The position numbers were made by a program, and so were the translations under genes. From NCBI GenBank assembly GCA_963971305.1, contig OZ020313.1, positions 19,541,260-19,605,259 on the forward strand: 64,000 nt of DNA. Direction: 5' to 3'. Positions 46,190 to 58,500 of this stretch are shown here, in pieces. Position 1 is the stretch's first letter. Every line of letters starts with the position of its first letter. Source of the stretch: Arcuatula senhousia (lineage: Eukaryota; Mollusca; Bivalvia; Mytilida; Mytilidae). The notes beneath the pieces were generated by a model that worked only from the letters and a program-made list of their open reading frames with translations, was not told where the DNA came from and did no database searches.

Positions 46190-46715
46190 TAAATGTAAAA
46201 ACGGCTTGCCATAGAAACCATTCAAAGGTGATAAGATTGTAGGCTCTGTTGCCTGTTTTACTTACTCATACTAGTTCACAGTAATTTTTAATGCTTTTTC
46301 GATGCTTATACTGGTAATTTTGCAATTACAACTAAGGGAAAGTATATAAAGTAGATTTATCTCGTTCACATTTTTAATGTGATTTAGGCATTGCCTAGCT
46401 GCGAGCACAATAGAAAGTTACCATTCAATTTAGGAAAAAAAAAACTGTTTAAGCGTGTACGAACCATGCAATAACACACTATTATATTGACCAAAATAGT
46501 ACCCCTGTTGACAACATCTTCTAAATGTTCTAGATATTGCTTAAACATCTTAAATCAAATTAAAATAAAGAGGTCGAATCGCGTGGGTCGAATTAATACA
46601 ACAGAAATAATAGACTTGCGGGTCCGGCTATCATGGTTATAGTTAGATTAGAGCGTCATCTTGTTACACTCAACATTCTTATAAATGTAATCCTTTATTA
46701 AGGCAAAATAAATTT
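46190..46715. other. Spacer without recognised feature
   Basis: AT-rich, no gene or clear repeat. Confidence 0.35.
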
Positions 46716-46719
46716 ATAT

Positions 46720-48310
46720 ACAAAATGTTTCTGAATATAGATATTTAGGTACTAGCCTCAGAAGCAATGGTAACCTGAAATACAGCTTAGAAGATCTTGC
46801 TTGAAAGGCTAGAAATGTATTATTTTCATTAAAAGAAAAAACTTCATCCATGGGGCCACTACATAGCAGTGTCAAACAATTTGTTTGACACACTGGTAAA
46901 TCCAATTCTACTATATAACTCAGAAATTTCATATATGGACTACCACTTAAACTTTTTAGAGCTAAATTAAGGGGTACTTGAACATTAAAGTTCTTGATCC
47001 CTTGTTATTTATTAATAAATCGCCAGCAGAAAAAGTACATTAAACACGTAATGGGAGTACGTAAAACAACTTCTAACTTGTGTACTCGTTTAGAACTTAG
47101 GTCAAAATCCGCTCGCACAAATGATCATGCTTCGTACAGTGTCATTCATGTCAAGACTCTGTTCCGATAATAGACCATAATATAGATAAATTACTAAAAG
47201 AAGCATTTAATCTCACCAAAGAATTAAATGATCAAAATGTATATACATGGTACACTTTCGCTAAGGATTTTATATCTGATGATGAGCTGCTACAACAAAT
47301 CATAAATTGTAACAATAAAACAAAGTCGAAAACTTTAAAATCAAATTCAAAAAAACATTTTTAATGAATGGTATCAGATCTAGAGATTATATCAGAAGAA
47401 ACTTGATTTACTAAATGAAATAAAAGTATTAAAACATACTTATATAAAAACATAAAAGAAGATTTAAATAAAGAATTTTATCTTTTATATAAAGATTACA
47501 AATACCAAAACGCGGGTATAAACGATTAATTTGGATATGCTATATATCGATATTTCAAGGAGTAACCTCTCATCAGTAGCATTTAAATCAAAACATTGGA
47601 AGGTCAAACCCAAACTGTTGAAAACGAAAAGTACTCAAAACCAAAAAGTTCTAACAAGGAAGCCAAATCCAGCACCTAGGATATCGACCATGTGTATTAC
47701 AAGGAAAGAAACCTGGTGTTTTAAACAATTTAGAATTTAAAAATCGGACATTTCAGCAACAAAATATTAGAAATTTTATGGTAAATCGTGTCAGACAAGT
47801 CTGACGACCAGGCTTGTGATTACTTTGAAAGACTTTGTGAATCTAGAAGCCAGAATGTGTTACCATAATTTAGCCATAGAAAAGGGCAGATACTTATAAA
47901 AATCCATAGAGAACAAAGATTATGTGTTTCTTGCAATGTGGTAAAGGAAGAGGCTCATTTTCTGCTACATTGCAAGACAAACAAGTCTTTGCGAAAAAAA
48001 AAAATACTCTAAGAAATATTTGAAAATACTGAACATTACGAACAATATATACATGTAATCATTAATGACAACCAAAAATTAAAAATACTTCTAAATCCAA
48101 ATAGCTATAAACAAGTTAATGTAAATATTGTTATAGTATTGAGGATAGGGGACTCTTAATAAAATACTTGCAATGCCTATGCATTGTTCACGTAAAATAT
48201 CATGTATTATACGTTAATTATTTATTTCTACTGTTGTATTGTTATATTATTTGTTTTTGTCACAAACTCTGCCCATATGTTTATATGACAATAAATTTTA
48301 TTTGATTTGA
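46720..48310 (+). pseudogene. Second copy of the split non-LTR family, C-terminal part
   Basis: Reads YRYLGTSLRSNGNLKYSLED (about 46737), IKHVMGVRKTTSNLCTRLE (about 47038), LLKEAFNLTKELNDQNVYTW (about 47190) and, after a SINE A insertion, RLCVSCNVVKEEAHFLLHCK (about 47920). Ends GACAATAAATTTTATTTGAT with (TTTGA)n. It has many stops and frameshifts. Homologous to 28440-28530 plus 34372-37500. Confidence 0.7.
47505..47735 (+). repeat. SINE-like repeat A, copy 2
   Basis: AAACGATTAATTTGGATATG, TTTCAAGGAGTAACCTCTCA, AAAACATTGGAAGGTCAA and AGGATATCGACCATG. Interrupts the LINE fragment. Confidence 0.65.
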
Positions 48311-48319
48311 TTTGATTTG

Positions 48320-49030
48320 ATAAAATACTTTACGATCTTGAATGATTTGCAGTTTGACTACCTAGAACATGTAGAAATAAAAATGAAATAATATACTGAC
48401 TCTGATGCGCTTCGTACTTTCAATCTGTCGTATTTTTCTAAAAATAACTTTTTTTCCACTACACATGTTACAAACATAAACTTTGCTTATTAATTTTGCA
48501 AATATGCGCCTAGAAAATCATACTGTACACATGATAGTGTATGCAGAATTTCACTAGTTTTGGATAATGTTTGGGTAATTAAATTTATTCATTTTATTTT
48601 ACTGATATGCGATCCATATTTACTTTGTACTTAAACATCATTTGACCTAGTTCTCAGACAAGTAACTCTAAATTATGTTTATATGCTCGAAGATAATGTA
48701 TTTCTAATATGTAATGGGTGGATACGTCATGCATAATTGTTTTTTTTTTTATATAGCATTACATATATCGATATGCAAAAATAATATACACTTCTTGGGA
48801 GTCTAATATTACAATTTATACAGCAATTCAAACTTATGGAAAGCAGTAAGGGTCATCATAATTTTTTTGTAGTGTGAATTATTTTTTTTTTATTTTTTTA
48901 AGTTTTGTATGTGTTTTTTTTTCAGTTCACCAAGGGTTCGTTGATATATTCAGCGTATTATTCAAAGTCTAACATTTCAACGCAACGTTTTGTTCACATT
49001 GCTTCATTCTACATTAACAGCCAATTAATC
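48320..49030. other. AT-rich spacer
   Basis: No gene or clear repeat. Several T runs. Confidence 0.35.
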
Positions 49031-49034
49031 TGAC

Positions 49035-52000
49035 AGAAAGCCATGCAAAATCCTAAATTTTGTTCCAAACCAATATTTTCATATCAACTAAAGACCTTCA
49101 TTAAAGACTTATTTCGGCAAAATATTTTTTTCTGAGAAATTCAAGATGACCGACCTAAAAGTTTCATTAGTATTACTGGGTTTCTGTACTAAATCCAATT
49201 AATTTATTACAAAACCTCAAGTATTACAAAGTTTATTTTGTCCCATTTATCTTCAAATTATCAAAAGTTGAACATGAAATCTTCAAATGGTAATAACTTG
49301 GCCTACAAAATAGATAGAATTTTTAAAAAAATCCTAATACCTTTACCCAGCATCCTTAGGGGGTAAAACTGGCAGTTTTCCAGATTGTTTAAAACCATCA
49401 AAAACATGATTTTTAGAACTGTTTTAAGCCTAAGGCAGGGTTTATAAATCAAATTCACTCCCATATACTTTATCAAAAGGCTTTATAAGAATAATATCAA
49501 TATATGTGGATCGTGTTTTCTGGCACATACTCCATATTCTTTCGTTTTTAATATTATTTCATAGTTTGGCTTTAGTGCCGTGTGGAGGTCATAGAAAGCT
49601 TCCCCGTGCTTTAGTTGTATGCTCTTATATATTTTCGAGTACTGGAATATGTGTTGGAAAGTCACTGTTTACATATTTCCAGTTTTTTGACGTTCTGATC
49701 TAAAATTGTGGCTATCTCAAATGCAGTTGATAAGTTTACCTCGTTTAGACATTGTTGTTATATTTTTCGGCTTTAGTGTTTTGGTTTTTTTTTCAAATCT
49801 AATGTCCTACCGGTCTTTCAATTTTTCGACCCCTAGCGTGTCTGATAAAGGCCTATAGTTAGTCCAAAAAAGCGCTTCACACGCATTTAATGTTTGGTTT
49901 TTTGCCATTTATAGGAATAATATCAATATGTGGATCGTGTCTTTCTGGCACATATTCCATATTGTTTCGTTTTTAATTTCAAAGACAAACGTTTTAAAAA
50001 CTAAAGCTCGGCTAAAGCTATTTGGCATCGCTACAAGTCAGAGAAGTGAATCAGTCTCACACTTTGATTGAAAATTTCTAATTTTTTCACAACTGTTGTA
50101 AAACATGCATGTGTTCAATTTTAAACAAAGTGCATTTTTAATAAGGGACAAGATAGTTTGTTATAATAAAATAAATGTGAATGTCTTACAGTAGCGGAAA
50201 AAGTGCAAATCAAGAGTCAAAATGGTGTATTTTTTCAAGAATAATGAATAAATTGAAGATATAGTCAATTTTCGATGATGAAGGCAGACTCATAAAAATG
50301 CAGTCAACAAGTTCTGATTATTTATCCAAAAGAATGCTTTTTGTCTCTAAGAAATAATGTTTTCATTTAGGGACTATGAGGAAAATGGCCAAATGCCACT
50401 TTTTGCATGCCTCTATATATTATGAAATAATCCTAAGGTTTAACTCCCTCATCGTAGTTTTTGCCCTTAACTATATATCTTTGGATTTCGTTTGGTTTTA
50501 TGCATTTTGAACATCTTTTGAATTGTGGATTTCCTTGGGTTCTAGTGCTGCTGATGAGGAATAGTTTTCCGAAATGGCAATACAGCTCATAAAAATTAAT
50601 TGCAGTTGGAGTCAACATATGTGTTATGGTTTAATGTTCATTAACTCCATATTCTTTCATAAATTATTTATTACAGGAGTTTGTCTTTTAAGCCATGTGG
50701 AGTTAGTAGAACAATCCCCAGTGTTTTATGCTATTTTTTTTAGATATGGTGTACTTGTACATGGAATTACTTTTCATGTGTAACTTTGTTTTTTTACCAC
50801 TACTCTATATGAATTTATGTAAATTCTAAAATATAAGGTTAAACTTCATCCATCGTAGTTTCGCCCTTAGCTATATATGTATTTGGATTTCGTTTGGTTT
50901 AATGCATTTTGAACATATTTTGAATTGTGGATTTCCTTTGTTTGGGTTCTAACGCTGCTGATGAGGAATATTTTTCCGAAATGGCAATACAGCTAATAAA
51001 AATAATTGCACTTGGAGTTTACATATGTGTTGTGGTCTCAGGTTCATTTACTCCATATCCTCTCATAAATTATTTATTTCAGGAGTTTGTCTTTTATGCC
51101 GTGTGGAGTTAGTAGAACGATTCCCCGTGTTAAAGATGTAAACTCTTTATGTTATTAGATATAGTGAACTTGTACATGGGATTTCTTTTCATGTGTTACT
51201 TTGTTTTTAACCATTAGTCTAAATAAATTTATCTAAATTCTAAAACCTAGGGTTTAACTCCATCTATCGTAGTTTTGCCCTTAGCTATATATATTTTGGT
51301 TTCGTTTGGTATTATGCATTTTGAACATATTTTGAATTGTTGATTTCATTGGGTTCTAGTGCTGCTGATGAGGAATAGTTTTCCAAAATGGCAAAACAGC
51401 TCATGAAAATTAATTGTAGTTGGAGTTTACATATGTGTTGTAGTCTCAGGTTCATTTACTCCATATCCTTTCATAAATTATTTATTGCAGGAGTTTGTCG
51501 TTTACGCCGTGTGGAGTTAGTAGAACAATTCCCCGTGTAAAAGATGTATGCTCTTTATTTTTTTAGATATGGTGTACTTGTACATGAGATTACTTCTCAT
51601 CTGTACACTTTGTTTTGAACCACTTTATAAATTTATGTATATTCTGAATCCTAAGGTGTAATTCCCTTCATTGTAGTTTTGCCCTTAGCTATATATATAT
51701 ATATATATATAGTTGGATTTCGTTTGGTTTTATGCATTATTGACATCTTTTGAATTGTGGATTTCTTTTGTTTGGGCTCTAGTGCTGCTGATGAGGAATA
51801 GTTTTCCGAAATGGCCATACAGCTCATAAAAAATTATTGCAGCTGGAGTTAACATTTGTGTTGTGGTCTAGGGTTCATTTACTCCATATCCTTCCATAAA
51901 TTATTGATAATTTAAAAATAAATGGAACAAAATAAACTTTGAAATACTTGAGGTTTTGTTGTAAAATAAGTAGATTTTGTAAAGAAACCCAGTAATACTA

Positions 52001-52135
52001 ATGAACCCTCTAGGTCGGCCATCTTGAAATTCCCGGAAATTTATTTTGATAAAAATAAGTATTTTATGAAGGTCTTTTAGTTGAAATGAAAATATTGGTT
52101 ATGAACAAAATTGCATGTTTTTCTCGTAGATTGTC
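49035..52135. mobile_element. 3.1-kb element with about 220-bp inverted termini
   Basis: 49040-49290 is repeated inverted at 51905-52130: ACCAATATTTTCAT, AAAGACCTTCAT, TTCAAGATG-CCGACCTA, TTCATTAGTATTACTGGGTT, AAAACCTCAAGTATT and CAAAGTTTATTTTGT all recur in mirrored order, at about 80-85% by eye. The interior is 49300-50430 plus a tandem array (50430-51910). No transposase frame, so non-autonomous. Its right edge is only about 260 bp from the SLC1 start codon. Confidence 0.75.
50430..51910 (+). repeat. 408-bp tandem array, about 3.6 copies
   Basis: Copies begin near 50430, 50838, 51247 and 51652 (AAGGTTTAACTCC..ATCGTAGTTTTGCCCTTAGC). Each has TTTCGTTTGGTTTTATGCAT, CTGCTGATGAGGAATAGTTT, GGAGTTTACATATGTGTTG and GCCGTGTGGAGTTAGTAGAA. 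A related isolated monomer lies at 58695-58960 inside an SLC1 intron. Confidence 0.8.
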
Positions 52136-52396
52136 TTTTAATATATACGATCGGTGTAGGCATCGTCAAAGTATTAGACATGCTGCAAACATGTGTACAT
52201 TTTTGATTATTTGATACGATATTAACATTGAAATTATATATATAACACATTATTTTTAAGACTGCTTGAATGAACCATATTTTCTACTGTTATCCGTAAT
52301 CATTATTTCCGAATTAGGAAGCAGTATATGTGGAGTCGAGAATCCATCATTTGTCATAGTTTTTAAAGAGACAGATTACCTTGGCTGTGCGTTGCA

Positions 52397-52544
52397 ATGC
52401 CTAACATTCATGATATAAGATTCAGAACTTTTATAAAATCTAACTTACTGGTGATTCTTACGCTGGTCGGAGTAATTATAGGATTTTCAGTGGGATTTTG
52501 TGTCCGGAGATTGAACCCTTCTAAGGATGCATTAATGTGGATAG
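52397..52544 (+). CDS. SLC1-like exon 1
   Basis: ATG at 52397 is the first in-frame start before TM1. 148 nt, donor ATAG|GTAAGT, phase 1. Encodes a short cytoplasmic N-terminus (RFRTFIKSN) and TM1, ending DALMWIG. Earlier untranslated exons cannot be excluded. Confidence 0.8.
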
Positions 52545-55500
52545 GTAAGTTAAGGTTCATAATTAAAACAATGTTTTAAAAAAATCAAAGGTGTACAAAA
52601 GAGGCAATCGAAATTCAAATCAAACTACCTTTTTATACTCATGTGTATTTGTAAATCCATATTTATATAATTATACATATTAGTTACACTTATTGTTCGT
52701 AGCTTGCAGCTGAATAAATGAATATAATCCTAAGAAATGAAAACGCACTGGTTATGGTGTTGTTGTTTTGGTTTGTAACTTTATTAAACACACATGAGAT
52801 GCAAGATAAAAATAGACCCTTTAACGAAATTCATACATCAAAGTAATAAATAGGGCAACTGAAGCAAAAATTCAACGTTTGGTTGAACATAAAGAGTTAA
52901 CAACATTACCCATTACATACACAAACAAATGAAACAATAAAGTAATTGATTTACAATGCTACTTACAACATCAAAAGAGTAAAAGCTACAAAGCCCTTTT
53001 GTGCTCTTATGTTTTGAAATATAATTAGCATGATATTATTTTCTATTAAGGGATACTCGGTGAATTGTACTTGAACTTCTTAAAGATGATGGTCGTACCG
53101 CTTATTGTTTCATCCATTATATCAGGTATATAACATGTTGTAACTTTTTTCATAGCACATAGAGCCAAATTTATTTCAATTATTTTCAGTAGACTGAATA
53201 AATTGATAAAAAATTAAGGCAAATTCCGCTAACGATCTTTTTTTTTATAATAAAAACGTTTAATATTACTAGAAGCTAACTTCGGTTATTTTGCATAATA
53301 CAAATTCCAAAACGGGTATAAAAACGGTTAACTTGGTTATGCTGTATGTCGATATTTCAAGGAGTTACTTCTCATCAAAAGCTTTTGAATAAAAATATTG
53401 GAAGGTCAAAAACCAAAAGTAAGGAATGAAAAGTACTCAAAGCCAGAAAGTTCGAACAGGGAACCCAAATCCGGTACCTAGGATATCGACAATATGCAGT
53501 ACAAGGAAAGAAATCTGGTGTTTTCAACATTTTTGAATTTTAATTTTAATTTTGAATTTTAAACAATTTTTATTAAGATAGGGTATTTACGTAAATTTGA
53601 TATGATAAATTATAGTGGGATGTACATGTACAAGAGGTCGAGGAAAGGGGATTGATGGACAGGCAATATTGACGGGGAGGGGAATGGCATGGAAAAGCGG
53701 ATATTAAGTAGGACAAAGGGAGAGTACAGATCAGCACACTGTACACATCAATTAAATGCATATAACCTTGTAATTAATTTGTTTCTATAAAACTGTTTTT
53801 TCTAAATCATAGACCCTTATTTTCTTTATTTAATCTAATACGTATATTTTTCTTTATTAAGAAATTGTGCTTTAAATTGCAATATAGCACTTTCTTCTAG
53901 GAACAGCTTCTCTGGACCCTAGAGCTAACGGAAAGATAGGTTTAGTAGGATTGGCATTTATAATGGCGACTAATTTTGGTGGAACACTACTTGGAACAAT
54001 TTTGTGCATTATGATAAATCCAGGTAATAATTTTTGCATTAATATTTGTGGCCAATTAGATATTGATTTTTTTTAAATAGCAAAACTTAAAACCCTGAAG
54101 GGTTCAGCAAATACACGTACAAATGAAAGAGCTTACAATCATAAAACATAAATAGAGAACAACATGATTCAACATGTCAATGAATTATATATGATTATGC
54201 TATATAGATCTATATATTATTACACCAACTAAAAAAAAAGTTTTTCATTTGTCCACATTTTCCATGCCAATTTATGTCTATCATTCTGAAATTCGCTATC
54301 AACACTATATTCTGTCTGGTAATTGTTAAAGTCCATTGCAAATAGGACAGTCTCTCGGTTTTTCTAAATTTTCACGAACCAACAACTGTTTGATGAAAAT
54401 ATGAAACCAGAATATTGTTCTAATAGAGTTTCGGTAATTTTTTATAGAATTAAAATTTGTGAGCACCCTTCCTATAATGCTGTGCATGGGTAAAATTTCA
54501 CTTTCATCTAGTTTTTTTGCGGTAGAATCCATAATCAATTAAGGTAAATCAAGGTAAACTTAAAGTAAATATGAGGTACAGTGAAGGGTTTAAATCTGCG
54601 TTATATCTTAACGACATGCGCTCGTTGAATGCTTATAAGTGAATTTTCTCGTACTTTCTACCAGCTTATGTTGTATTTAGATAACAACAATTAGAAAAAG
54701 CCCTATTTTTTGTGAAGTTTATTGCACTTATGACCTTAAAAGAACAAAATCGATAATATAACTCCTATATTTTCTTTCGAACCATTGTTGCTGTTGCGAT
54801 ATGATAACTACATATCACGATAGACAATTCTACCAAATTTTATCAAAATACGTTCAGCAGAGGAGTTGTGTCAAAAAAATGCGAGACGGACGAACGGACG
54901 CACAGACAAACAGACGAACAAAAACCAATACTAAGTCCCCCCGTCGTGTTGCGGCTGGGGGCATTTCAAGAAAAATTCATTTGAAAAGAAGAGATATATG
55001 AAGAAAAATTCCCTTTTTTCAAACCAACTACTTGTCACAGAGACTTAAAATTTGAAGTTTTCTTCAGTATGAGGTTCTATACTAGTATTGCAAAGTCGAA
55101 ATATACTCTCTGTTTATCATTTTTTTTTTTTTTTTTGTGGGGGGGGGGGGTGCCTTGATTCTTGTTCAGCTGATGGATATTATTGGCATTATAACTGGTT
55201 ACATACATTCAACAATTTATATTAAATGCATGTACTTTAAGTATTTGACCTTTTTGCGCCGCGACTAGAGGGTCTTTTAAATCCACAAAACTTTAGAAAT
55301 ATAGTCAAATAACGCATATAAATATTCACTTATTTAATTTTTTTTGCTCATCGACTAGAGTGACTTAATAATAAAATATCGCAACTAGGTATTCACTTTT
55401 AATCACAGGCGTTTGGGTTCAGGATTATTTTTTTTTATTAATAACGTGTATATAAAAATTTTCATACTCGTCTATATACTATTTCCACTAGTATATAGAC

Positions 55501-58500
55501 GAGTATGAAAATTTTTATATACACGTTATTAATAAAAAAAAAAAAAAATCCTGAACCCAAACGCCTGTGCTTTTAATGCTTCGTAAATAACACCCCCCTC
55601 CCCGAGATTAAACGACTAGAAATGGACAAGTTGCATTTAAAGATATAGGCCGATTATACAATTAAATACATGTAGTAACTTTAGTTATTTATTAAGGTTC
55701 CATTCTGTGCTACCTTATTTAGTCTAGTGATGAATACTTTTGTTGTCTTTCTGGGCATCCTTTCCCTTGGTATTCCCCATTCTTGACGTGAATTCGGACA
55801 CATGACCTTAGTTGACCAATACACTGTTTAAAAGTACTAAGAATGGGCATGCTTTATTCACCGAATATTTTTCCTTTGCTCATATTGATCTTCAATAAGG
55901 AACAACCGGTTTACTCTGTTTTGCTTAATCAAGTTTGGATCGTTTATCATACCTTTTAACAATTGGACTCGTCTAAAGGGCATAATAGGTCAAAAATAAG
56001 TACCGTATGTTTACTATAGAAAATTTTTAAAAGTTGAGAAAAAACTTCTTATTAGTCTAAATTTGCAAAAAGCGTTTGAAATAAATTACCGAAGATATCC
56101 GTTTTCACTTTCATAAAAGAGATTTGCCGCTAAACACACAATGGGGAAAGATATTTGTGAAAACGCGAGAGACTGTCCTTTTTGCAATGGACTTTAAGTA
56201 CCATGTGTACATGTTTGTAAAAAATATTAGAAATATTTTATTCAATGGCGAATGTATTCTGGAATAACCTATTTTAGAACTCTCTCTCCGTTCTTAACCA
56301 TTTTATTTATACATTCTCCATTTATGTAATGGAAAGTTATAAAAAGTCAGTTCTGAGCAGGGGTACTTTAATTGTGAGGTCAATAAACTTGTGCGCTGAA
56401 AAAAAATAATACGACACAACTGACACTCTCATAACTTACCACAGATATTTGTTAATATAAAAGTTTTAAGATTGGGAAACATGTTTGATGCTTTAAATAT
56501 TAATCCCTCTCCAGCTTTTGCAGTGGTCAAAATTTTGCATTCTCTTATCGAATTCTAAAAAGGATATGCTACATGCATGGCGTATTTCTCTCCCAAATAC
56601 TGGACATTTTTGCTCCTTCCGAAAGACTATCATCAATCTTGAGTTTATCCTCGCAAATGGTGTCAAGAGAAAGTCGGAAAATTGGTTCATGAAAAGCGCA
56701 CTTCTGAAGAGGATTGAACCTTGAACCTCGGGGGTTAGTAATCAAATGCGTTGACTACTCCACCAACAACTCTCTTGATTTCAAACATGATACTAAACAT
56801 GGAACATAAAGCTTTATTTTGGGGTCCACCTTTGGAAAAAAGCAATGAAAGTTAATAGGAATTTGATATGATCCATATACTTCAGGATACATCCTTTATT
56901 TCAAACTATTAACCCTAAAAACTAGGGCTGCAGTAACATATATACAAGCACAAATATAGCATGATCAAAATACAGAATACAAAATATTGTACTTACAAAT
57001 TTAACATTATAATTGTATAAAAATAAACATGCCATTGAATGCAAGTAGACATTATGTTTATATGAAGTAGGCATGTTATCAAAAGTCTTCTGTCCTCAGT
57101 TGATATGACCGTTTTAAAAAGAAGCCAATAATTTTAACATGTCTAAAGGTTTTACGATTCAAAAGATAATTAATCTTTTGATCATCTGGAAGGTCTGGGA
57201 AATTGTTACAGTCTTTTTTTAATCTCCAAAGAGAGCTTGTCTGATATTCTCATTTTTCGAGCATTTTAAAATAAAGTGTTCTTCATCCTCTTCTATTTTG
57301 CAAAATTTGCATAATCTTTCGTCTCTATTTATTTTGAAATAGCGACCTCTCTCAATTTCCAAATTATGGTCACTTATACGAAGTTTTGTAAAAATATTCC
57401 TAATTGAAAAATCATTATATGAAAGATAAAATTTAGGATACAATACCAAAATCGGGTATAAAACGGTTAATTTGGTTATGCTGTATATCGATATTTCAAG
57501 GAGTAACCTCTCATCAGCCGTATTTGAAGCAAAACATTGGAAGATAATAAAACAAAAGTATTGAACAAAAAGTACTCAAAACAAACAAAAAATCGAACAG
57601 GAAAGCCAAATCCAACACCGAGGATATCGTCCATGTGCAGTACAAGGAAATAATGGTGTGGTGTTTAAAAAAAAATGAATTTAACAATCGGAATTTCAAT
57701 GACAAAATACACGGGAAGCGGGAAAACATCAATTGCATTGCGTTTCAAACATGCCAAAGATACATGTAAAAGTATGAATACATGATATCATTTTATTTGT
57801 TTAGTTTTTTGTCAATGTAACTTACAGGTGGTCATACAGGTGCAAGCCAAACCAAGTTCTTAGAAAAGGTTGATATACAAACACAGGACGTTTTTGCAGA
57901 TTTGTTGAGGTATATGATAGCATTTGTTATTCAACGTTTAACAATGTCTAAAAATTGAAAAAAAACTGTCTGGCGATAAGGTGTTAAAAGTAGGAGTATC
58001 TTGGAGGGCGAAAATCATCGAATCGCATGAAATTAAACGAAGTCAGCTGATGAACTTGATAACCTTGATAATCTAAACATTAAAACACGAAGAGGAAAAA
58101 GCTTTCTTGCTTCAGCTCCATTAATTATATAATTTACTAAACGTATTAAAATATTGAAGACAAAATTCAAAAGTCGGAAGCGAAAGCAAATCAAATAAAG
58201 GTAAAAACAAAATTTCAGAACTTTGAGAATCAATCCCAAATGTCCATAAGACGAGACAAAACAAGCAAGACATACCTGAAAAATGCAAGACCGCAATGGT
58301 CCTGACTTAGTACAGGCATTTCAAAAGAAATGGTGGGTTAAGCCAGGTTTAAAGGCGCGCAAAACCTCCCAAAAATGATACTTAAAGCTACTGAGATTTT
58401 GATGCTCCATAACCATTTCGAGATTTTATTTCATTCAGTTAAGCTACGATCTACAGTTTGGAATTTATATATTAAATCATTCTTTAACGGTTGTCATTCA

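Larger units (their letters stand above)
54024..57827. other. SLC1 intron 3 with nested repeats
   Basis: 3.8 kb. Contains an inverted pair AAAGTCCATTGCAAA-AGGACAGTCTCTCG (54327-54362 and inverted 56163-56195), a GACGGACGAACGGACGCACA element tail (54780-54970) and the foldback MITE at 55404-55568. Also an antisense LINE fragment and a SINE A copy near its 3' end. Confidence 0.55.
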
